From: Granulicella arctica
Lineage (GTDB): Bacteria > Acidobacteriota > Terriglobia > Terriglobales > Acidobacteriaceae
DNA length: 64,000 nucleotides
Assembly (NCBI RefSeq): GCF_013410065.1
Contig: NZ_JACCCW010000002.1
Span: forward strand, 62,001-126,000
Direction of reading: 5' to 3'
Of this stretch, positions 26,876-36,452 are shown in pieces; the first letter of the stretch is position 1, and each line of letters begins with the position of its first letter. The notes beneath the pieces are model-generated. The model had not been told where the DNA came from. It saw only the letters and a list, made by a program, of their open reading frames with translations, and made no database searches. Made by a program: the position numbers and the translations under genes.

Positions 26876-26936
26876 GAAGTATGGTGTAGCTACTTTTCTT
26901 CATTGTCTGGGGCATTCCTAGGCCCTATTATCATGC
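26876..26936 (+). promoter_or_regulatory. EPS promoter module, copy B
   Basis: Gapless counterpart of 7315-7375. GAAGTATGGT-N11-TCTTCATTG is identical in both, followed by TTGTCT (26903-26908), a 17-nt spacer and TATTAT (26926-26931). It would drive the priming sugar transferase with a leader of about 74 nt. Confidence 0.7.
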
Positions 26937-27011
26937 CCAGTCGTCAATTCCATTGCTTTACTCCAAAGCTTAAAGCAATCAGAAGACGCAAGCAGATAAG
27001 AGGTCATCCTT

Positions 27012-28463
27012 ATGACACCAGCAAACAGAAAGTCAATTCTAGAGTTAGTTAAAATTGGTGATATAGGTCTACTATTTTTATGCCTCAGTATTGCTTATCT
27101 ACTAGCATCGCATCGTCAAGTCTTCGACCTTTTGAATTCTCTAGAGACACGCCATCCGATTCAGGTATTTATTGCAACAATTTTATTGGCATTTGCATGG
27201 TATAGGGCGCTTCTCTTGAATGGGTTCTACACTTCCCGGAGATTGGAGGGGCATCTCAAAGAGGTACTGGATATTGGCTCTGCTAGTTCGCTATCGGCTC
27301 TGTTTTGTTTTGTATGGCTTTGGCTAATATCATTTAATTCTAATCGCAGCCTCGCAGAATTGATTACCATCAGTATTATTTTCGGTATTTTGAGTTTTTC
27401 AATTCTTCTTCTTACCCGTCTAATTGGACGAGCTACAATGTATGCATTTCGCTCGCGTGGACATAATCTCAGACACATATTAATCGTGGGTACCAACCGT
27501 CGGGCAATTAGCTTTGCCCAAGGTATCGATTTTCATCCGGAATGGGGTTATCGGTTACAAGGCTTCGTCGATACCCAGTGGTGGGATGAACAATCAAGCC
27601 ACTCCACTTCAAAAAACTTACTTGGTGATTTCGGTGCGATACCATCTCTGCTCCGAAGTCTTCCTGTTGATGAAGTCGTCGTGGCGCTCCCACTAGCTTC
27701 TTTTTACCAACAAATAGCCGAGATAGTCGTACTATGCAGGCACCACGGTATTGTTGTCCGTTCTATCGGAACGTTTTTTAACCAAGAACAGGCGAAGGGG
27801 ACTGAATTTGTGAGGGAGGCTGTAACCTCAATCACGCTACATGATGAATCTTGGGATGAGCGAGCTTCCATGATAAAACGTTCGGCAGATATCGTTGTTT
27901 CATCGATCTTGCTTCTCGCACTCGCCCCGCTTCTTCTGACTATTGCAATATTGATTAAATTTACTTCTACTGGACCTGTTTTATTTAGTCAAACTAGAGT
28001 GGGGTATGGTAAGCGGCCTTTTCAGATCCGAAAATTTCGCACGATGGTTCAAGATGCTGAAAAGCTCATTTCGCAAGTGGAGCACCTCAACGAGACTCAA
28101 GGTCCGACCTTTAAATTGAAAAATGATCCGCGTATAACGCCTTTTGGCAAGTTCTTGCGGAAGACTAGCCTCGACGAACTTCCACAGCTTATTAATGTGC
28201 TAATAGGTGATATGAGTTTGGTCGGCCCACGGCCGCTTCCTTTGCGTGATTATCAAGGATTCTCGCAAGATTCACATCGACGACGGTTCAGCGTAAAGCC
28301 CGGTATAACTTGCCTTTGGCAAGTTATGGGGCGAAGCTCGATTGGTTTTGATGAATGGATGGATTTGGATATTCGGTATATCGATCAGTGGTCAGTATGG
28401 CTTGATATCAAAATACTATTCCAAACAATCCCTGCGGTCTTCCGAGGCTCTGGGGCAGTCTAG
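27012..28463 (+). CDS. Undecaprenyl-phosphate hexose-1-phosphate transferase (WcaJ/GumD-type priming enzyme)
   Basis: 483 residues. Four N-terminal membrane helices (about 15-140), a CoA-binding-like Rossmann domain ([18 protein letters not shown], ~150-250), a re-entrant helix (~290-310) and the catalytic bacterial sugar transferase domain. That domain includes [56 protein letters not shown] and [15 protein letters not shown]. It starts repeat-unit synthesis on the lipid carrier. It is separated from the rest of the EPS locus by decayed insertion sequences but shares its promoter type, so it belongs to the same pathway. Confidence 0.93.
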   Translation: MTPANRKSILELVKIGDIGLLFLCLSIAYLLASHRQVFDLLNSLETRHPIQVFIATILLAFAWYRALLLNGFYTSRRLEGHLKEVLDIGSASSLSALFCFVWLWLISFNSNRSLAELITISIIFGILSFSILLLTRLIGRATMYAFRSRGHNLRHILIVGTNRRAISFAQGIDFHPEWGYRLQGFVDTQWWDEQSSHSTSKNLLGDFGAIPSLLRSLPVDEVVVALPLASFYQQIAEIVVLCRHHGIVVRSIGTFFNQEQAKGTEFVREAVTSITLHDESWDERASMIKRSADIVVSSILLLALAPLLLTIAILIKFTSTGPVLFSQTRVGYGKRPFQIRKFRTMVQDAEKLISQVEHLNETQGPTFKLKNDPRITPFGKFLRKTSLDELPQLINVLIGDMSLVGPRPLPLRDYQGFSQDSHRRRFSVKPGITCLWQVMGRSSIGFDEWMDLDIRYIDQWSVWLDIKILFQTIPAVFRGSGAV

Positions 28464-28529
28464 TAGGCCAGATCGCGAAACTTCTTGTGGTGCTAAAGTT
28501 TAGTGGCTGCCCTAGATAATTACTTGGGA

Positions 28530-29090
28530 TGATTTGTAGTCTATTGAACCAATTGGGCTGCTGGCGTTTTGATTGGGGGGGGACGTCCTCGCACTTCTTC
28601 AAAAGAGGTGGAAGTGGGGCGCTGGGATGCAGTTGAAGCGGCACATTTGACGCTTGACCTGATTAATTCGGTAGTGCTTGAAGTTCGATACGTCGAGAAC
28701 GTTCTAAGAACTAAAAGTGTTGGAGTAGGCGATGCTATCGGGCACGACCCTGGTATCGATCCTCGCCTTCAGTGTCTTTTGCTTCTTGCATCCGGAATGA
28801 GCTTGGCATAGGCCTTGCAACCGGATTTTAGAGGGCCAAACACAGGAACATTGCCGCCAGCTACACGGTCGCCCTGCTCTTGCAATAATCGCGGATTAGC
28901 TATTATCGACCTGATCTCACCGAATAGAGGACTGCACCTTCGCTCTTTTGGGCGATGATCTCGCGCGGAGGCTAGAGGCAAAACGCAGCCGTACCCTTGT
29001 TCATGCCGATCAGAGAGGCCGCTGTGCGAGCCATGGTCCAAGACACGAAATGCACTATCAAGCGTTTCTACACTGCCCACGCCAATCAAC
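28530..29090 (-). pseudogene. Remnant of an IS1595-type (ISXO2-like) transposase
   Basis: Minus-strand frames read in turn give HFVSWTMARTAASLIGMNK, LREIIAQ-like REIIAQKSE, VPVFGPLKSGCKAYAKLIPDA, RVVPDSIAYSN, NVLDVSNFKHYRIN, then after a deletion QVKRQMCRFNCIPAPHFHLF and LLKKCEDVPPQSKRQQ. This order matches the IS1595-family DDE/HTH-free transposase (GKVPVFGLLKRGG, DVLDVSEFKHYRINHSK, AKRHLRKFNGIP, LKECEWRFN). The segment with the catalytic Asn-His-Ile-Glu block is deleted. Ends of the element could not be placed. Confidence 0.75.
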
Positions 29091-29193
29091 TCTTTCGATC
29101 CTGAAACCGGCCTAGTTCATCCCTGATGAGAAGCAGGTATCTAGGACAGCCCTTTCTTCTATTGCTTGGCATCATGTCAGACGACCAATCGGC

Positions 29194-30093
29194 TTGCCAA
29201 GTATGCCACTTGACGATTATTTCAATGCTTTGCTTTCTAATGGCGATATGCAGTATTTATTTTTCTACCGGGCACAAAATGGATATTACCGCGCATCTCG
29301 ATTTGATAGGTCGGGTATTGTCGGGTGTGGTTCGTACAGCGGTCATACATTTTTCGGTGAATGGTCCCACAACTACGATCCACTGGCAAACAATTCGATT
29401 ACGGGTCCGGTGGAAGAGTTCCATTCGGATGATGGAGGAGCTCTTGGCTGCAATGAAGTCAGGCCAAGAGGACTCTTCGTCAGGCTAGGATTTGGTGTTT
29501 TTAGAAAGATCGAAACTTTCTTGTAGCCTCCGCTATCTCTATCCTTTATTGATTCTGAGAAGTGGACTGTTCATTTAAAGCGTCGTTCTTTTTTACGCAG
29601 GAGCTTCAGCGGCCAAGCGGAATCGGCTATGTGTATAAGAAGCCCCGGACGTTTGAAAGGCACTGCGGGGCGCTACTCTTATCAGTACAGCTTAAAAATA
29701 TTGGACATACGGTTATTGATGGCAATGTCTACGAGCATGATTTTTTCATGCTTCACGAAGAATGACTGGAATTAAGCATGGTCGTCCATTTTCCTTCGAC
29801 ATTAAAGCCGATTCTTCCCCAGATACAGCTGCGAAGATCGAGACGAAGGAGAATGCCTTATAAAAGAGCTGGCAACCAGTGAGGCCTTTGCTGTCTATCT
29901 CAAGGGTTATTTCAGCATGCGTTACGAATATGCTCTTACGGCAGTGGATCGAACTACGAGGATGTGCATTGAGCGGTCTTCAACCGTGCCAATAGTCAAA
30001 CTCTATTTTGGATCGATTTGTTCTACGAGTTCTCTTGAGGTATACATTCCCCTCAATATCGCTCTAGGATCGAGCAAAAGTTGGACGATTTGA
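29194..30093 (+). pseudogene. Decayed conserved protein, carbohydrate-related family suspected
   Basis: Consecutive frames read as one protein: QYLFFYRAQNGYYRASRFDR, GHTFFGEWSHNYDPL, SITGPVEEFHSDDGGALG, GLFVRLGFGVFRK, then FFTQELQRPSGIGYVYKK, HTVIDGNVYEHDFFM, PFSFDIKADSSPDTAAKIE, and finally ELATSEAFAVYLKGY and EVYIPLNIA up to a stop at 30091-30093. At least three frame breaks and stops occur. The pattern resembles beta-sandwich mutarotase-like hypothetical proteins common near acidobacterial glycan genes, but I cannot name the family. The order is collinear, so this is one gene decaying in place. Confidence 0.6.
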
Positions 30094-30217
30094 CACCGTT
30101 TTTTGGCCCTTTAGGGGTGACGTCCCATGCTGATTGACAATCTTAGATGAGATCTAACGACGTCAGGAAGTACACTCCGTCTTGGAAGCTCTGTACGATA
30201 GTGCTTCAGGGGGATGT

Positions 30218-31228
30218 ATGGCTGTCCGGTTGAAAGATATTGCACGCGACCTGGGAGTTTCGGTCGTGACCGTCTCTAAGGTTCTGCGAGGCAACACAGA
30301 TATTAGTGATGAGACTCGCCAGCGGGTGCTGAAACGGATGAAAGATCTGAACTATCAGCCCAACATGATGGCGCGGGGACTCGCGAGTGGGCGCACCTAC
30401 ACAGTAGGTCTCGTAGTCCCGGATTTGGTGCATCCGTTTTTTGCTGAGTTTGCGAAGGCTCTTAGTGCAGTGTTGCGCACGTCTAACCGGGCGCTGATTC
30501 TGGCGTCTTCTGAGGAAGATCCTGATATTGAGCAAAATGAAATTCGAATGTTGCTTCGGCGAGGGGTCGATATTCTTCTCATCGCATCATGCCAGGCAAG
30601 TCTACGCAATTTTTACGATTTGGGGGATCAGCGTACGCCGTACTTGTTGTTTGACAGGAACTTCCCCCATCTCGCGGCGCACTTCGTAGGATCAGATGAC
30701 GTTCGGGTGGGAGAACTTGCTACAAAACATTTGCTCGAGCTCGGGCGGAGACGCATTGCACATATAGGAGGAAAGAATACCAGCCCGTCATTCGATAGAC
30801 TGAGAGGCTTTAGGAACGTGATGGAGGAGGCGCGACTGCCTATCCCTGAGGGGTATGTAGTAATTCGCGATCGAGTTGAAGAGGTGGGCGATACCGTGGG
30901 ATATCAGGCAATGCAGCAACTACTACAGATGGAACCCTCTCCGGATGCGGTTTTTTGTTACAACGATCTAACGGCTGTTGGTGCCATTGAGGCAATCATT
31001 GAGAGAGGGTTGCGGGTTCCGGAGGACGTAGCGGTGATCGGTTGCGGCAACTTTCGTTATGCAAAATATCTCAAAGTGCCGCTGAGTTCTATCGATCACG
31101 GAACTGCGGAGCTTGGAAGAATTGCAGGCGAATTTGCGCTGGACCTGTTGCAAACCCCCGAGCAACAGCCTAAGAGTATTTTGCTAGAGCCTACTCTTGT
31201 GATTCGGAGATCTACAGGAGGGGTGTAG
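30218..31228 (+). CDS. LacI-family transcriptional regulator
   Basis: 336 residues from the ATG at 30218 (CAGGGGGA upstream). The LacI helix-turn-helix is at the very start (VRLKDIARDLGVSVVTVSKVLRG) with a hinge helix (NMMARGLASGRT) and a periplasmic-binding-protein-like ligand domain (TVGLVVPDLVHPFFAE... CYNDLTAVGAIEAI). It lies upstream of myo-inositol oxygenase, and the two LacI-like operators around that gene (31350-31365 and 32521-32536) are its probable targets. The effector is likely an inositol- or uronate-related sugar; this is inferred from context only. Confidence 0.93.
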   Translation: MAVRLKDIARDLGVSVVTVSKVLRGNTDISDETRQRVLKRMKDLNYQPNMMARGLASGRTYTVGLVVPDLVHPFFAEFAKALSAVLRTSNRALILASSEEDPDIEQNEIRMLLRRGVDILLIASCQASLRNFYDLGDQRTPYLLFDRNFPHLAAHFVGSDDVRVGELATKHLLELGRRRIAHIGGKNTSPSFDRLRGFRNVMEEARLPIPEGYVVIRDRVEEVGDTVGYQAMQQLLQMEPSPDAVFCYNDLTAVGAIEAIIERGLRVPEDVAVIGCGNFRYAKYLKVPLSSIDHGTAELGRIAGEFALDLLQTPEQQPKSILLEPTLVIRRSTGGV

Positions 31229-31349
31229 GCAGGTCTGGGGCCCATTGGTTGGCCGTAAAAACGTTTATATGCTTGCGCAGTATTTTTGGGAATGGAACAA
31301 GATGGATTAATTACAAAATTATCTATCTTGATGAGGGTTTGAAGATGTA

Positions 31350-31365
31350 TAGTTACCGGTAACGT
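31350..31365. promoter_or_regulatory. LacI-type operator 1, before myo-inositol oxygenase
   Basis: TAGTTACCGGTAACGT contains the perfect palindrome GTTACCGGTAAC (31352-31363), 44 nt before the oxygenase start. It overlaps a possible -10 (TATAGT, 31348-31353). It is 13-14 of 16 identical to 32521-32536. Confidence 0.75.
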
Positions 31366-31407
31366 AATTAGCGCAAGATGTATTGCGCTCTGAATCAGGA
31401 GTTTCCG

Positions 31408-32259
31408 ATGGCTACGACGATTGACGCACCACTGAAGGACATGGATGAGTGGGACGATTTTCTGACGGGTCGGTACCAAGAGGGCAAGACAGAGGATCAG
31501 TTCCGCCAGTACGACTCTCAGGTAAACCCAGGTGTGGCCGAATTCTATCGCCTCAACCATGAATTTCAGACTCTGGACTATGTGCTAGCCAAAGAGAAGC
31601 AGTATTTTGGCTTGGACAAGGGGCTAAAGAGCATTTGGGAGGCGGCGGAATTTCTGAACACGCTGGTGGATGATAGCGATCCTGATACTGATCTGACACA
31701 AATTGAGCATTTGCTTCAGACTTCGGAGGCGATTCGCCGGGACGGCCATCCGCGCTGGTTTGTGCTGACGGGCTTTATTCATGATCTCGGGAAGGTGTTG
31801 TGCCTTTGGGGTGAGCCGCAGTGGGGTGTGGTAGGCGACACATTTCCGGTTGGTTGTGCCTACTCGAAGGACATTGTCTTCCCGGAGTATTTCGAGGCGA
31901 ATCCGGACATCAAGAACCCGCTATATCAGACGAAATATGGCATCTATGAGCCAAATTGCGGGTTGGAGAAAGTACATCTGTCGTTTGGTCACGATGGCTA
32001 CATCGGCGAGGTAATGAAGAATTACATGCCGGAAGAGTCGCTGTATATGCTGCGGTACCACTCGTTCTATTCGGCGCACCGACACGGCGCATATAGGCAC
32101 CTGATGAGCAAGCACGATCTCGAGATGTTGGAATGGGTGAACAAGTTCAATGTGTACGATCTGTACTCCAAGGGCCATACCAAGCCGAATGTGGATGAGT
32201 TGAGACCGTACTATGATGATCTATTCGCCGAATTCTTCCCGCAGAAGATTGCCTGGTAA
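31408..32259 (+). CDS. Myo-inositol oxygenase (MIOX)
   Basis: 283 residues from the ATG at 31408 (CAGGAG six nt upstream). The enzyme is close in length and motifs to animal and plant MIOX, a di-iron oxygenase that turns myo-inositol into D-glucuronate. Iron ligands are visible by comparison with the human enzyme: His101, His125-Asp126 (GFIHDLGK), His195 (SFGHDGYI), His218 (LRYHSFYS) and Asp251. The gene sits between two LacI-like operators. No uronate isomerase or inositol transporter is in the window, so the product's fate is unclear; conversion to the EPS precursor or catabolism are both possible. Confidence 0.95.
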   Translation: MATTIDAPLKDMDEWDDFLTGRYQEGKTEDQFRQYDSQVNPGVAEFYRLNHEFQTLDYVLAKEKQYFGLDKGLKSIWEAAEFLNTLVDDSDPDTDLTQIEHLLQTSEAIRRDGHPRWFVLTGFIHDLGKVLCLWGEPQWGVVGDTFPVGCAYSKDIVFPEYFEANPDIKNPLYQTKYGIYEPNCGLEKVHLSFGHDGYIGEVMKNYMPEESLYMLRYHSFYSAHRHGAYRHLMSKHDLEMLEWVNKFNVYDLYSKGHTKPNVDELRPYYDDLFAEFFPQKIAW

Positions 32260-32364
32260 CATGCTCATCCTCGATTGATAAATCTCATTCTGCCGTGAGC
32301 GCACAAGTTTTTCTTCACCGACAAATAAGAGTACCAATGTCAGAAAGTTAAAGTGGGTCTTCTG

Positions 32365-32398
32365 GCAATTGTGCTCCCCCGCCTTGGAGCACAGTTGC
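32365..32398 (+). terminator. Hairpin after the MIOX gene
   Basis: 13-bp stem (32365-32377 with 32386-32398, one G-T pair) with an 8-nt loop, 105 nt after the stop codon. A T-run is absent, so it may be a terminator or an mRNA-stabilising structure. Confidence 0.55.
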
Positions 32399-32892
32399 TA
32401 CGGGGAGGATATATCTTCACGCGTGTGTAATCTTTTATTCAGATCTGATAAATAAAAGACCTGCGATTCTTCGGATGACATCTAAAAGATTTCAATATTT
32501 TCAACTTGAAAGGATGTTTATAGTTAGCGATAACGTCGTCATCGTTGACCGATCATTTGTGCGCACGCAATCTTCCCGGCACGCCGAACGACGTCTAGGA
32601 TAGGTCGCTGAATCTACGATCTGGTTGCGTTCGTAACGAGCTGTGGATTTATGAAAAAATATGCGAAGTAGTAAATCGAAGGCCATAAATCCGTAACGCG
32701 CTGCTTGACAATACAAAAGATATTGATAAATTCGAAGTTTTTGTCGTGATGGCACTACTGAAGCAACTACAAAATATTTGGCTAACGATGCCAGCAGCGG
32801 AAGTCTCAGTCAGATATTCACTTCTTGGATTATTGCTCGCATGGATAATAGAACTCGCACTCAAGTTGAAGTTTTAATCGAAGGAAAATCAG
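32399..32892. other. Intergenic region before the phosphoesterase gene
   Basis: Holds LacI-type operator 2 and an unusually long leader (about 355 nt) before the next gene. A possible 42-residue reading frame with one hydrophobic segment lies at 32749-32877 (MALLKQLQN... ending LALKLKF), but its ribosome site is weak and it resembles nothing I know. Confidence 0.35.
32521..32536. promoter_or_regulatory. LacI-type operator 2
   Basis: TAGTTAGCGATAACGT, with half-sites GTTA/TAAC at the same spacing as operator 1 and the same TATAGTTA context (TATAGT at 32519-32524). The upstream GGATGT/GATGT context is also alike, so the two promoters look related. Confidence 0.7.
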
Positions 32893-33840
32893 ATGGCAAT
32901 GGATCGCAGGCAGTTCGCCGCTCTTGGGGCCACTTCGTTCGCAAGCCTGCTTGCCCAGAAACTCTGGGCGGAGCAGGTACGAGCGATTGCTTCTCCGGAT
33001 AAATTTTATTTTGCACTTCTCGCCGACTCTCACATCATTGATGATTTTTATGTCAAAGGAAGCGAGAATGGGATAGAGGATAATCAGAGCATCCTGCTTA
33101 CAACCCCTCGCTTGATCTCAGCACGAGACCTCATCAATAGTCTCACCCCTTCAATTGAGCAGGTTTTTTTGATTGGCGATTACTTTCACAATTACCCATC
33201 GACGGATTACGATTTTTACTTCAAGAACACTACCCGGTTGGATAATGCGAAAGCAATCACTGATGGTTTTAAGATGCCCGTCCATATCGGTTTCGGAAAC
33301 CACGACTATGATGTGCGGAAGGTCTCTCGTGAGATGAGCCATCGCCTTTTCGCGACTAAGTTCAACGCTCAGCCTTATTCAGTAGTGGACTATAAGGGCT
33401 TCAAATTTGTTCACCTCAATAATTTTCTAGGAAGTACGCAGAGTAAGATCTCATCCGACTTCAATCCTGGTATTGGTTCACTTGGTGAAGAACAACTCCA
33501 CTGGTTCGAGGGGCAGCTCCAACAGCACAAGCCAACCTTCGTTTTTATCCACTACCCGCTCATTCAGAACACTCCCACCGAGTTTGCCGACTATGGACTT
33601 CTACCGCTCCTGCGTCGCTACCAAGAGACTATTCAACTAGTTGTATCAGGGCACATGCACAAGTGGATCGACTTCGCCCACACGTATGGCCCGCAACACT
33701 ATGTCATGGCAGCTACACGCTATGACCCTAACGCCTATATGTTGATGGAAGTCGATACAAAGCGTGTCACTTGGCGATTCATGAATGCAAGTCTTATCGA
33801 GTGGTCCACACACTATAGCAAGCCATACCGCGCGATCTAA
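32893..33840 (+). CDS. Tat-exported calcineurin-like metallophosphoesterase
   Basis: 315 residues. Tat signal MDRRQFAALGATSF with hydrophobic stretch, then the metallophosphoesterase motifs in order: LADSHI, FLIGDYFHN, GFGNHDYD, FIHYPLI and SGHMHKW, which supply the two-metal site. Substrate unknown; this clade includes nucleotidases and phosphodiesterases of the periplasm. It lies downstream of operator 2, suggesting co-regulation with inositol oxygenase, for example release of phosphate from inositol phosphates or glycerophospho-inositol. That link is inference. Confidence 0.88.
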   Translation: MAMDRRQFAALGATSFASLLAQKLWAEQVRAIASPDKFYFALLADSHIIDDFYVKGSENGIEDNQSILLTTPRLISARDLINSLTPSIEQVFLIGDYFHNYPSTDYDFYFKNTTRLDNAKAITDGFKMPVHIGFGNHDYDVRKVSREMSHRLFATKFNAQPYSVVDYKGFKFVHLNNFLGSTQSKISSDFNPGIGSLGEEQLHWFEGQLQQHKPTFVFIHYPLIQNTPTEFADYGLLPLLRRYQETIQLVVSGHMHKWIDFAHTYGPQHYVMAATRYDPNAYMLMEVDTKRVTWRFMNASLIEWSTHYSKPYRAI

Positions 33841-34005
33841 GCAGCAGGAATTTGATTTCCGTTTTAACTGCTTTAGCTAACTCGAAAAGAAATTGACTTG
33901 TTTCTCGCGATAGTTTGTGGGAAGTGCACGCTAAATCGAGTTTGAGAAATAATTGGAGAAGCTTCTATGGTGATAATGTAACTCGCGTTTATCCTTTGGA
34001 GACTA

Positions 34006-36291
34006 CTATTGTGCAGCACTACAGAGAGGCGCAGCGGGATCGGATAATGACGGAGGAGGGACAGTCTTTCCCCATCCTGTAGGAGCGGACCCCATGGTAA
34101 AGACAAGGGTGCCACCCTCGGCTATTTGGCTATGGCGGAACCACGCACGATCAAGTGGGATGCCATTGAGAGTTGCAGACTGGATATAGCGGTTGATGTG
34201 TTCGCTATCCATGTTATGCGCGATGAGGTGTAGGACTTTTCCAGAGGATAGAGTGATATCTGCTTCTGGAAAGCTAGGCGTGCCGATGAGATACATATCT
34301 TGCCCAGCATTGGGATAGAAGCCGAGCGACTGAAAGATAAACCAACTGGACATAGCACCCGAGTCATCATTGCCAGGTATGCCGCTGCGCTGGTCAGTGA
34401 AAGCTTTCTCTAGTAGTGCGTTTACGACCTCTGCGGTTTTATCCGGTCGCCCAGCCCAGTCGTAGAGTAATGGAATGAGGAAGCCTGGCTCATTGGTAAC
34501 GTCAAAGTGCTGCTTGTAGAAGATGTTGTCGAGACGGTGGACAAAGGTCTCATTGCCGCCTGCTAGCGCTATGAGTTTGCGCACATCCTGCGGTGCATAC
34601 AGAGAGTATGTCCAGAGATCGCCTTCATAGAAGAAGTCAGGCCATGTGCCGCGCACCAGCATGTTCGGAGTGGCCCAGCTTCCGTTGGGATTGCGAGGGC
34701 GCAGAAAGCCTTTGAAACCTTCGACGGCAAGGTCCTTGTCCCAGAGGTTCTCCCAGTTATGAGCGCGGGCAGCGAAGAGCTTTGCCTCGGCGGGGCGGTT
34801 GAGGCCGCAGGCTACTTCGGCGATCGCATAGTCGTCGTACGCGTATTCAACCGTGCGGGAGCCAGAGCGCTCGTCGGCGAGGGTAACATAGCCTTTAGCG
34901 TTGTAGTCGAGGATTCCGCCCCGCCCTTCCTTCTGTGCGTTTGCTGGTGGAACTGAGGCATCTTTCAACATCGCTTCGAAGGCGGTTCGGTAGTCGATAC
35001 CTGTGAGGCCTTTCACATATGCATCTGCGACGACAACATCAGCGTTGCTGCCTCCCTGGGTTCGTCCGTTATCGTTGCCGCTGCGCGCATCAGGCATATA
35101 ACCTGTGTGACGATAGATGTCGATGAGAGACCGAATGAGATCGCGTTGTCTGTTTGGTGCTATCAGGGTGAGCAATGGTCCCGAGCTGCGGAAGGTGTCC
35201 CAGATGGCGTAGTAGTCATCATAGTAGGGCTCCGTCGACTGCCAGTTGGGATTCTCTTCTGTGCGATCGGAAGGCATCAGCATCGTGTGATACATGGCGG
35301 TGTAGAACTGAATACGTTTTGAGTCTGCCTCGCCATGGAGCTGAATCTTCGAGAGCGCTTGATCCCACATGCTGACGGAAGACCTGCGGACCTGATCGAA
35401 GCCCCATGCTGGGGTCTCCTGCTGCACATTCTCGCGGGCCTGTTGCGTACTGATGAAGGAGATGCCCACCTTTGCCTGCACTATCTGTCCAGTACGTGTA
35501 TGGAAGTTGAAGGCTGCTCCGATAGGGTGGTCACCGTCGATGGAGGCATCGGTCGCCGGTGAGAGTGTATCGCCACTCCACGTCTGTGTGCTGGAGGCGG
35601 GGGTATCCAGCACCATATAGAAATAGATCTTATATTCTCCACCCTTGTTCCAGCCGCCAGCATAACGACCAACCCCTTCGACATCATAATTGGAAAGGAC
35701 GTGAAGCTCACCACCGAGGAAGCGTTGCGACTCTGTCCCGGTTCCCTTGTTGAGGCAGTGTGCAATGTTGAGGGTAAGGTGCGACTCATCGGACGAGGGA
35801 AAGGTGTAGCGATGGATACCGACGCGCCGCGTAGAGGTCAACTCAGCCCGGACGTTATAGCGAGTTAGCTTTGCGGCATAATAGCCAGGGCGATTGGTCT
35901 CGTCCGTCCGTGGTGATTTGATGTCAGTGAGATCGAGCGGACCGGTGACAGGAGCGACAAGGATGTTGCCGTATTTACCTGCTGCCCCGCTGAGGTGAAG
36001 ATGGCTGAACCCCAGAATGCGACCTCCGCTCATGTAGCCAAATTTGGATGGCTGGGAGTCGAAGCTCTCCATGTCCGGACCGAGTTTCACCATTCCAAAG
36101 GGAACCGCCGAGCCGACGAACGTGTTGCCCCCCCAATCGACGCCGAGAAACGGATAGACGCTCTGCACGTAATCTGACGCAGCATCTACAGGCTTGTGGA
36201 TTGCAGCATGACTGGGGAGAGAACAGGCCGAGATGAAGCAACTGAGCCATGACAAAACGATCTTTGAACTGTACCTGACACCAACCGACAC
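34006..36291 (-). CDS. GH92 family alpha-mannosidase, probable lipoprotein
   Basis: 761 residues. Lipobox ISAC with Cys23 at the end of the signal peptide. The N-terminal beta-sandwich (VDYVQ-like YVQSVYPFLGVDWGGNTFVGSAVPFGMVKLGPD, GFSHLHLSGAAG) and C-terminal (alpha/alpha)6 domain (YYAIWDTFRSSGPLLTL, GGSNADVVVADAYVKGL, GNDDSGAMSSWFIFQSLGFYP) match GH92 exo-alpha-mannosidases, which are calcium-dependent and inverting. It would remove mannose from N-glycan-like or fungal mannans outside the cell. The DeoR gene 161 nt upstream is on the same strand and probably its regulator. Confidence 0.95.
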   Translation of the reverse strand: MSVGVRYSSKIVLSWLSCFISACSLPSHAAIHKPVDAASDYVQSVYPFLGVDWGGNTFVGSAVPFGMVKLGPDMESFDSQPSKFGYMSGGRILGFSHLHLSGAAGKYGNILVAPVTGPLDLTDIKSPRTDETNRPGYYAAKLTRYNVRAELTSTRRVGIHRYTFPSSDESHLTLNIAHCLNKGTGTESQRFLGGELHVLSNYDVEGVGRYAGGWNKGGEYKIYFYMVLDTPASSTQTWSGDTLSPATDASIDGDHPIGAAFNFHTRTGQIVQAKVGISFISTQQARENVQQETPAWGFDQVRRSSVSMWDQALSKIQLHGEADSKRIQFYTAMYHTMLMPSDRTEENPNWQSTEPYYDDYYAIWDTFRSSGPLLTLIAPNRQRDLIRSLIDIYRHTGYMPDARSGNDNGRTQGGSNADVVVADAYVKGLTGIDYRTAFEAMLKDASVPPANAQKEGRGGILDYNAKGYVTLADERSGSRTVEYAYDDYAIAEVACGLNRPAEAKLFAARAHNWENLWDKDLAVEGFKGFLRPRNPNGSWATPNMLVRGTWPDFFYEGDLWTYSLYAPQDVRKLIALAGGNETFVHRLDNIFYKQHFDVTNEPGFLIPLLYDWAGRPDKTAEVVNALLEKAFTDQRSGIPGNDDSGAMSSWFIFQSLGFYPNAGQDMYLIGTPSFPEADITLSSGKVLHLIAHNMDSEHINRYIQSATLNGIPLDRAWFRHSQIAEGGTLVFTMGSAPTGWGKTVPPPSLSDPAAPLCSAAQ

Positions 36292-36452
36292 CGTTTCATC
36301 TCCTTAGTATTTTATTGCAAGGCAAATTATGGTAACGGATCAATATAGCGAGGTGACATGCACATCCTGCAAGGGGGCCTTGTGAAGGGTTCGATCGGTT
36401 GCATGCCGCGACTGGCTCAAAGGTAGTAGATTCTTCATGGGATTGTACTAAG

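Noticed and set aside
32749..32877. Possible 42-residue small membrane protein
   Set aside because: Weak ribosome site, no known relative, could be chance; mentioned only as part of the intergenic description.
36325..36345. Possible third LacI operator before the GH92 gene (ATTATGGTAACG)
   Set aside because: The half-sites are spaced 3 instead of 4 and the left half is imperfect; it does not match the two good sites.
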